From an uncultured Lachnospiraceae bacterium (GTDB taxonomy: Bacteria; Bacillota; Clostridia; Lachnospirales; Lachnospiraceae), in contig CACWUI010000030.1 in assembly GCA_902764045.1 (NCBI GenBank), positions 1 to 17,730 of the forward strand: a stretch of DNA of 17,730 bases, written 5' to 3'. Below, in pieces: positions 14,816 to 17,730 of the stretch. The translations under genes and the position numbers were made by a program. Below the pieces are notes generated by a model. The model did no database searches. It saw only the letters and a program-made list of their open reading frames with translations, and was not told the DNA's origin. Position 1 is the stretch's first letter. Every line of letters starts with the position of its first letter.

Positions 14816-15721
14816 ATGAACATCAACCAGTTAAAATACGTCCTGGAGGTTGCAGCTTCCTCATCCATGCGTGAGGCCTCCACCGGATTATACATTTCCC
14901 AGCCCGCACTCTCCGCCTCCATTCGTGAGTTGGAGGAAGAGTTGGGGATACTGATATTTGAACGGACCAACAAAGGAATATCTCTGACTGATGCAGGCAG
15001 GGATTTTTTGAGTTACGCCAAAAAGGCTGTGGGGCAGTACGAGATATTAGAGGACAGGTACCTGTCAAAAGACAGTGATAAAGAGCGTTTCTCCGTTTCC
15101 ACCCAGCATTATAATTTTTCCATAAAAGCATTTACCGACCTGATAAAGAAAATGAAGCCGGAAAAGTTCGTCTTTTCCATACATGAGACAAAGACAAAAG
15201 AGGTTCTTGACGATGTCAGGAGCCTTAAAAGCGAGGTGGGGATCATTTCATTTTCCGGGTCAAACGAGGCGGTGATAAAGAAACTTTTCCGGGATTACGG
15301 TCTGGTTTTTGAGCCTCTTATGCAAAGGGAAACTTATGTGTATGTCTGGAAAAATCACAAGCTGGCCGGACGGAAGGAGATATCCATTGAGGAAATGAAG
15401 GAATACCCATGTGTGTCCTTTGACCAGAGCAGTGACAGCAACTTTTATCTTACGGAAGAGGCCATGGCAGACTATGAGTTTGAGAAAATGATAAAATCTG
15501 ACGACAGGGCAACCAGCATGGAGATCATAGCCGAGCTTGGGGGGTATTCCATTGGTTCAGGGATGCTTTCCGGAGATGATGCCGTATTGCAGGGGCTGGT
15601 GGCTATTAAGCTTAAAGAAGAGGATCCGCTGATCATCGGGTATATTACCCGAAAGGGGAGTGAGATGTCTGTTTACGGTGAGGCTTATGTAAAGGAATTG
15701 ATGCGATATAAGGAAATCTGA
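14816..15721 (+). CDS. LysR-type transcriptional regulator, probably of sulfur metabolism
   Basis: This 301-residue protein has a standard LysR layout. Residues 1-60 form the winged helix-turn-helix, with MNINQLKYVLEVAASSSMRE followed by YISQPALSASIRELEEELG and IFERTNKGISLTDAG. A linker helix follows, and residues 90-300 form the periplasmic-binding-protein-like effector domain. The ATG at 14816 has AAGGTG six bases upstream. It lies directly upstream of, and on the same strand as, O-acetylhomoserine sulfhydrylase and cysteine synthase genes. By analogy with CysB, CysR and related LysR proteins it probably controls them in response to a sulfur-pathway metabolite such as O-acetylserine. That role is inferred from context. 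Candidate operator dyads lie in the 131-base gap after it. Confidence 0.85.
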   Translation: MNINQLKYVLEVAASSSMREASTGLYISQPALSASIRELEEELGILIFERTNKGISLTDAGRDFLSYAKKAVGQYEILEDRYLSKDSDKERFSVSTQHYNFSIKAFTDLIKKMKPEKFVFSIHETKTKEVLDDVRSLKSEVGIISFSGSNEAVIKKLFRDYGLVFEPLMQRETYVYVWKNHKLAGRKEISIEEMKEYPCVSFDQSSDSNFYLTEEAMADYEFEKMIKSDDRATSMEIIAELGGYSIGSGMLSGDDAVLQGLVAIKLKEEDPLIIGYITRKGSEMSVYGEAYVKELMRYKEI

Positions 15722-15722
15722 G

Positions 15723-15767
15723 ATCACTCAGTTTTTTTGAAATGAGTGATATGTTTTGATTATCACT
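15723..15767 (+). promoter_or_regulatory. Overlapping dyads between lysR and metY (weak terminator or operator)
   Basis: ATCACTCA (15723-15730) pairs with TGAGTGAT (15743-15750), and AGTGATA (15745-15751) pairs with TATCACT (15761-15767). The middle arm can join only one partner at a time. The first hairpin starts 2 bases after the regulator stop and lacks a good U-tract. The repeats could be LysR-family binding half-sites or alternative RNA hairpins. Confidence 0.45.
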
Positions 15768-15786
15768 AACGATAGATATTAAAGAA

Positions 15787-15828
15787 TTTACAGGGAACAG
15801 GATTCGTTTTATCCTTTTAACAGATAAT
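15787..15828 (+). promoter_or_regulatory. Candidate promoter(s) of metY-cysK
   Basis: TTTACA (15787-15792), 17 bases, TATCCT (15810-15815) is one candidate. A second is GATAAT (15823-15828) within AACAGATAATAG, the same 12-mer as at the lysR promoter, but with no good -35, as in activator-dependent promoters. AAAAGGAGG at 15835-15843 is a near-perfect ribosome site for the ATG at 15853. Confidence 0.5.
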
Positions 15829-15852
15829 AGTTTTAAAAGGAGGAATATAATC

Positions 15853-17130
15853 ATGAGCGATTATAAATTTGAAACCCTGCAGCTTCACGTGGGTCAGGAA
15901 AATGCAGACCCGGCAACCGATGCTAAAGCAGTTCCCATTTACCAGACCGCATCTTATGTGTTTCATAACAGTAAACATGCCGCAGACCGGTTCGGTCTTG
16001 CGGACCCGGGAAATATCTACAGCAGGCTTACCAATCCCACCCAGGAGGTATTGGAAAAAAGAATAGCAGCCCTTGAGGGGGGGAGTGCTGCTTTGGCACT
16101 GGCTTCCGGATCAGCTGCCATAACATATGCGATCCAGGCACTGGCAGCAAACGGCGGTCATGTGGTGGCGCAAAAGACTATTTACGGAGGGACATATAAT
16201 CTTTTATCAAACACACTTCCTCAATACGGTATAAATACCACATTTGTAGATATACACGATCTGACAGAGGTGGAAGGGGCAATAACAGATGACACGAAAG
16301 CTCTCTTTCTTGAGACCCTGGGGAATCCCAACAGTGACATACCGGACATAGAGGCGGTAGCTGATATTGCCCATAAGCGCGGAATTCCCGTTGTGATCGA
16401 CAATACCTTCGGAACGCCCTATCTGATACGCCCCATAGAGCATGGTGCGGACATTGTGATTCACTCTGCGACCAAATTTATCGGAGGTCACGGAACGACA
16501 CTGGGTGGCATGATCGTAGAGTCCGGTACATTTAACTGGAAGAAAAGCGGTAAGTATCCAAATATTGCAGAACCCAATCCCAGTTATCACGGTGTATCAT
16601 TTTATGATGCGGTGGGACCTGCGGCCTTTGTTACATATATCCGCGCCATACTGCTGAGAGACACGGGAGCATGTCTTTCGCCATTCAATGCGTTCCTGCT
16701 TTTGCAGGGAGTGGAGACGTTATCTCTCAGGCTGGAAAGGCATGTGGAAAATACAAAAAAGGTTGTGGAATATCTGAGCAAGCACCCGAAAGTGGAAAAA
16801 GTAAATCATCCGTCACTGCCTGACCATCCGGACCACGGGCTTTACAAGAAATATTTTCCGGGTGGCGGCGGGACCATCTTTACCTTTGATATCAAAGGGG
16901 GCCGGGAAGAGGCATGGCAGTTTATTGATAATCTGAAGATCTTCTCCCTGCTTGCCAATGTGGCGGATGTAAAAAGTCTGGTGATCCACCCGGCAACCAC
17001 AACCCACTCCCAGCTTTCAAAAGAAGAGCTTGAAGCCCAGGGGATTTTTCCAAATACCATACGGCTTTCTATCGGGACGGAGCATATTGATGATATAATA
17101 GATGACTTAGAGAGAGGATTTGGAAAATAA
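15853..17130 (+). CDS. metY: O-acetylhomoserine sulfhydrylase (O-acetylhomoserine aminocarboxypropyltransferase)
   Basis: This 425-residue PLP enzyme belongs to the Cys/Met metabolism family. It makes homocysteine from O-acetylhomoserine and sulfide (direct sulfhydrylation route to methionine), in the cytoplasm. Key features are FETLQLHVGQ near the start, YSRLTNPT (residues 56-63), the glycine-rich ALASGSAAI (82-90), PLP-ring Asp D183 in VIDNTFGTP and the PLP lysine K208 in HSATKFIGGHGTT. The C-terminal SLLANVADVKSLVIHPATTTHSQ segment and the length over 420 residues favour sulfhydrylase over the shorter cystathionine gamma-synthase/lyase. AAAAGGAGG lies 9 bases before the ATG. cysK follows 14 bases later, indicating one operon for sulfide fixation into both cysteine and homocysteine, probably under the adjacent LysR regulator. 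Confidence 0.93.
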   Translation: MSDYKFETLQLHVGQENADPATDAKAVPIYQTASYVFHNSKHAADRFGLADPGNIYSRLTNPTQEVLEKRIAALEGGSAALALASGSAAITYAIQALAANGGHVVAQKTIYGGTYNLLSNTLPQYGINTTFVDIHDLTEVEGAITDDTKALFLETLGNPNSDIPDIEAVADIAHKRGIPVVIDNTFGTPYLIRPIEHGADIVIHSATKFIGGHGTTLGGMIVESGTFNWKKSGKYPNIAEPNPSYHGVSFYDAVGPAAFVTYIRAILLRDTGACLSPFNAFLLLQGVETLSLRLERHVENTKKVVEYLSKHPKVEKVNHPSLPDHPDHGLYKKYFPGGGGTIFTFDIKGGREEAWQFIDNLKIFSLLANVADVKSLVIHPATTTHSQLSKEELEAQGIFPNTIRLSIGTEHIDDIIDDLERGFGK

Positions 17131-17144
17131 CAGGAGGAACAAAA

Positions 17145-17730
17145 ATGACCAACATATACAAAGGAAATCTCGGACTTGTGGGAAACACTCCCCTCGTTGA
17201 GGTGGTAAATATAGAAAAAAAACTGGGTCTTGAAGCCACCATACTTGCCAAGCTGGAATATCTCAACCCGGCGGGGAGCGTAAAAGATCGTGTGGCAAAG
17301 GCAATGATAGAGGATGCCGAGGAAAAAGGATTGCTTAAAGAAGGCTCGGTAATAATAGAACCAACATCAGGCAACACAGGCATCGGACTTGCGGCTATTG
17401 CCGCCTCCAAAGGATACAGGATCATCCTTACCATGCCTGACACCATGAGTGTGGAGCGCAGGAGCATTTTAAAAAGCTACGGAGCGGAGATCGTGCTGAC
17501 GGAAGGCGCAAAGGGTATGAAGGGGGCTATTGAAAAAGCAGAGGAGCTGGCAGGTGAGATACCGGGAGGATTCATCCCGGGGCAGTTTGTAAATCCTGCA
17601 AATCCCGCTGTCCACAAGGCGACCACCGGGCCCGAGATATGGAAAGACACGGAAGGGAAAGTAGATATCTTCATTGCAGGAGTGGGTACGGGGGGAACGA
17701 TCACAGGTGTTGGTGAATATCTGAAAGAGC
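17145..17730 (+). CDS. cysK: Cysteine synthase A (O-acetylserine sulfhydrylase), 3' partial
   Basis: The first 195 codons are present; the gene runs off the right edge. The enzyme joins O-acetylserine and sulfide to give cysteine, using PLP. Visible motifs are the substrate-entry start LVGNTPLVEV (residues 11-20), PLP lysine K47 in NPAGSVKDR, the substrate-binding loop TSGNTG (74-79), GQFVNPANP (146-154) and the PLP phosphate loop GTGGT (181-185). The motif GSVKDR and the length so far fit CysK/CysM; CysK is preferred from overall appearance. AGGAGG at 17132-17137 precedes the ATG by 7 bases. The gene lies 14 bases after metY and is surely co-transcribed with it. Confidence 0.93.
   Translation, partial: MTNIYKGNLGLVGNTPLVEVVNIEKKLGLEATILAKLEYLNPAGSVKDRVAKAMIEDAEEKGLLKEGSVIIEPTSGNTGIGLAAIAASKGYRIILTMPDTMSVERRSILKSYGAEIVLTEGAKGMKGAIEKAEELAGEIPGGFIPGQFVNPANPAVHKATTGPEIWKDTEGKVDIFIAGVGTGGTITGVGEYLKE

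Overview
The window looks like chromosomal DNA of a Gram-positive anaerobe in Clostridia, probably Lachnospiraceae. This is an inference from gene content and signals, not from a search. Genes carry AGGAGG-type ribosome binding sites and sigma-A-like promoters, and terminators are hairpins followed by U-tracts. The families present (BspA-type LRR protein, DUF368 transporter, FliB-type Cys-rich protein, Cthe_2159-type carbohydrate-binding remnant, paired ABC exporters) are common there. Every intact protein gene is on the + strand; the only minus-strand coding trace is a gene remnant.

Left part (1-5891): the 3' part of a sodium:solute symporter overlaps a membrane-anchored leucine-rich-repeat protein. 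Next come an unrecognised acidic cytoplasmic protein with its own promoter, a terminator-like hairpin, a DUF368 (PopT-type) undecaprenyl-phosphate transporter, a strong terminator that overlaps the next promoter, and a large ABC-2-like permease with a soluble C-terminal domain but no ATPase gene beside it. A 13-bp palindromic terminator closes this part.

Middle part (about 5960-11300): four closely packed genes form a likely operon: a divergent Lgt-family membrane protein, a FliB-like Cys-rich protein, and two ABC exporter half-transporters. The two halves carry complementary ATP-site substitutions, as expected for a heterodimer with one degenerate site. An ArsB/NhaD/SLC13-type permease follows with a promoter directly against its start codon. 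Then comes an acyltransferase-3 gene broken by one extra A in a run of six.

Structured/RNA part (13575-14727): a long imperfect hairpin resembling REP/MITE palindromes follows the broken acyltransferase. A headless carbohydrate-binding-domain remnant lies on the minus strand. A consensus promoter (TTGACA-17-TATAAT) then drives six tRNA genes: Pro-TGG, Gly-TCC, Arg-TCT, His-GTG, Gln-TTG and Lys-TTT. An 18-bp terminator ends the array. Behind it is a compact potential three-way-junction element attached to a partial copy of the tRNA-Lys 3' end, the least explained piece of the window.

Right part (14748-17730): a LysR-type regulator, O-acetylhomoserine sulfhydrylase (metY-type) and the 5' part of cysteine synthase (cysK) form a sulfur-assimilation locus. 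The regulator probably controls the two enzyme genes. I found no CRISPR array, intact insertion sequence, prophage or obvious new defence system.
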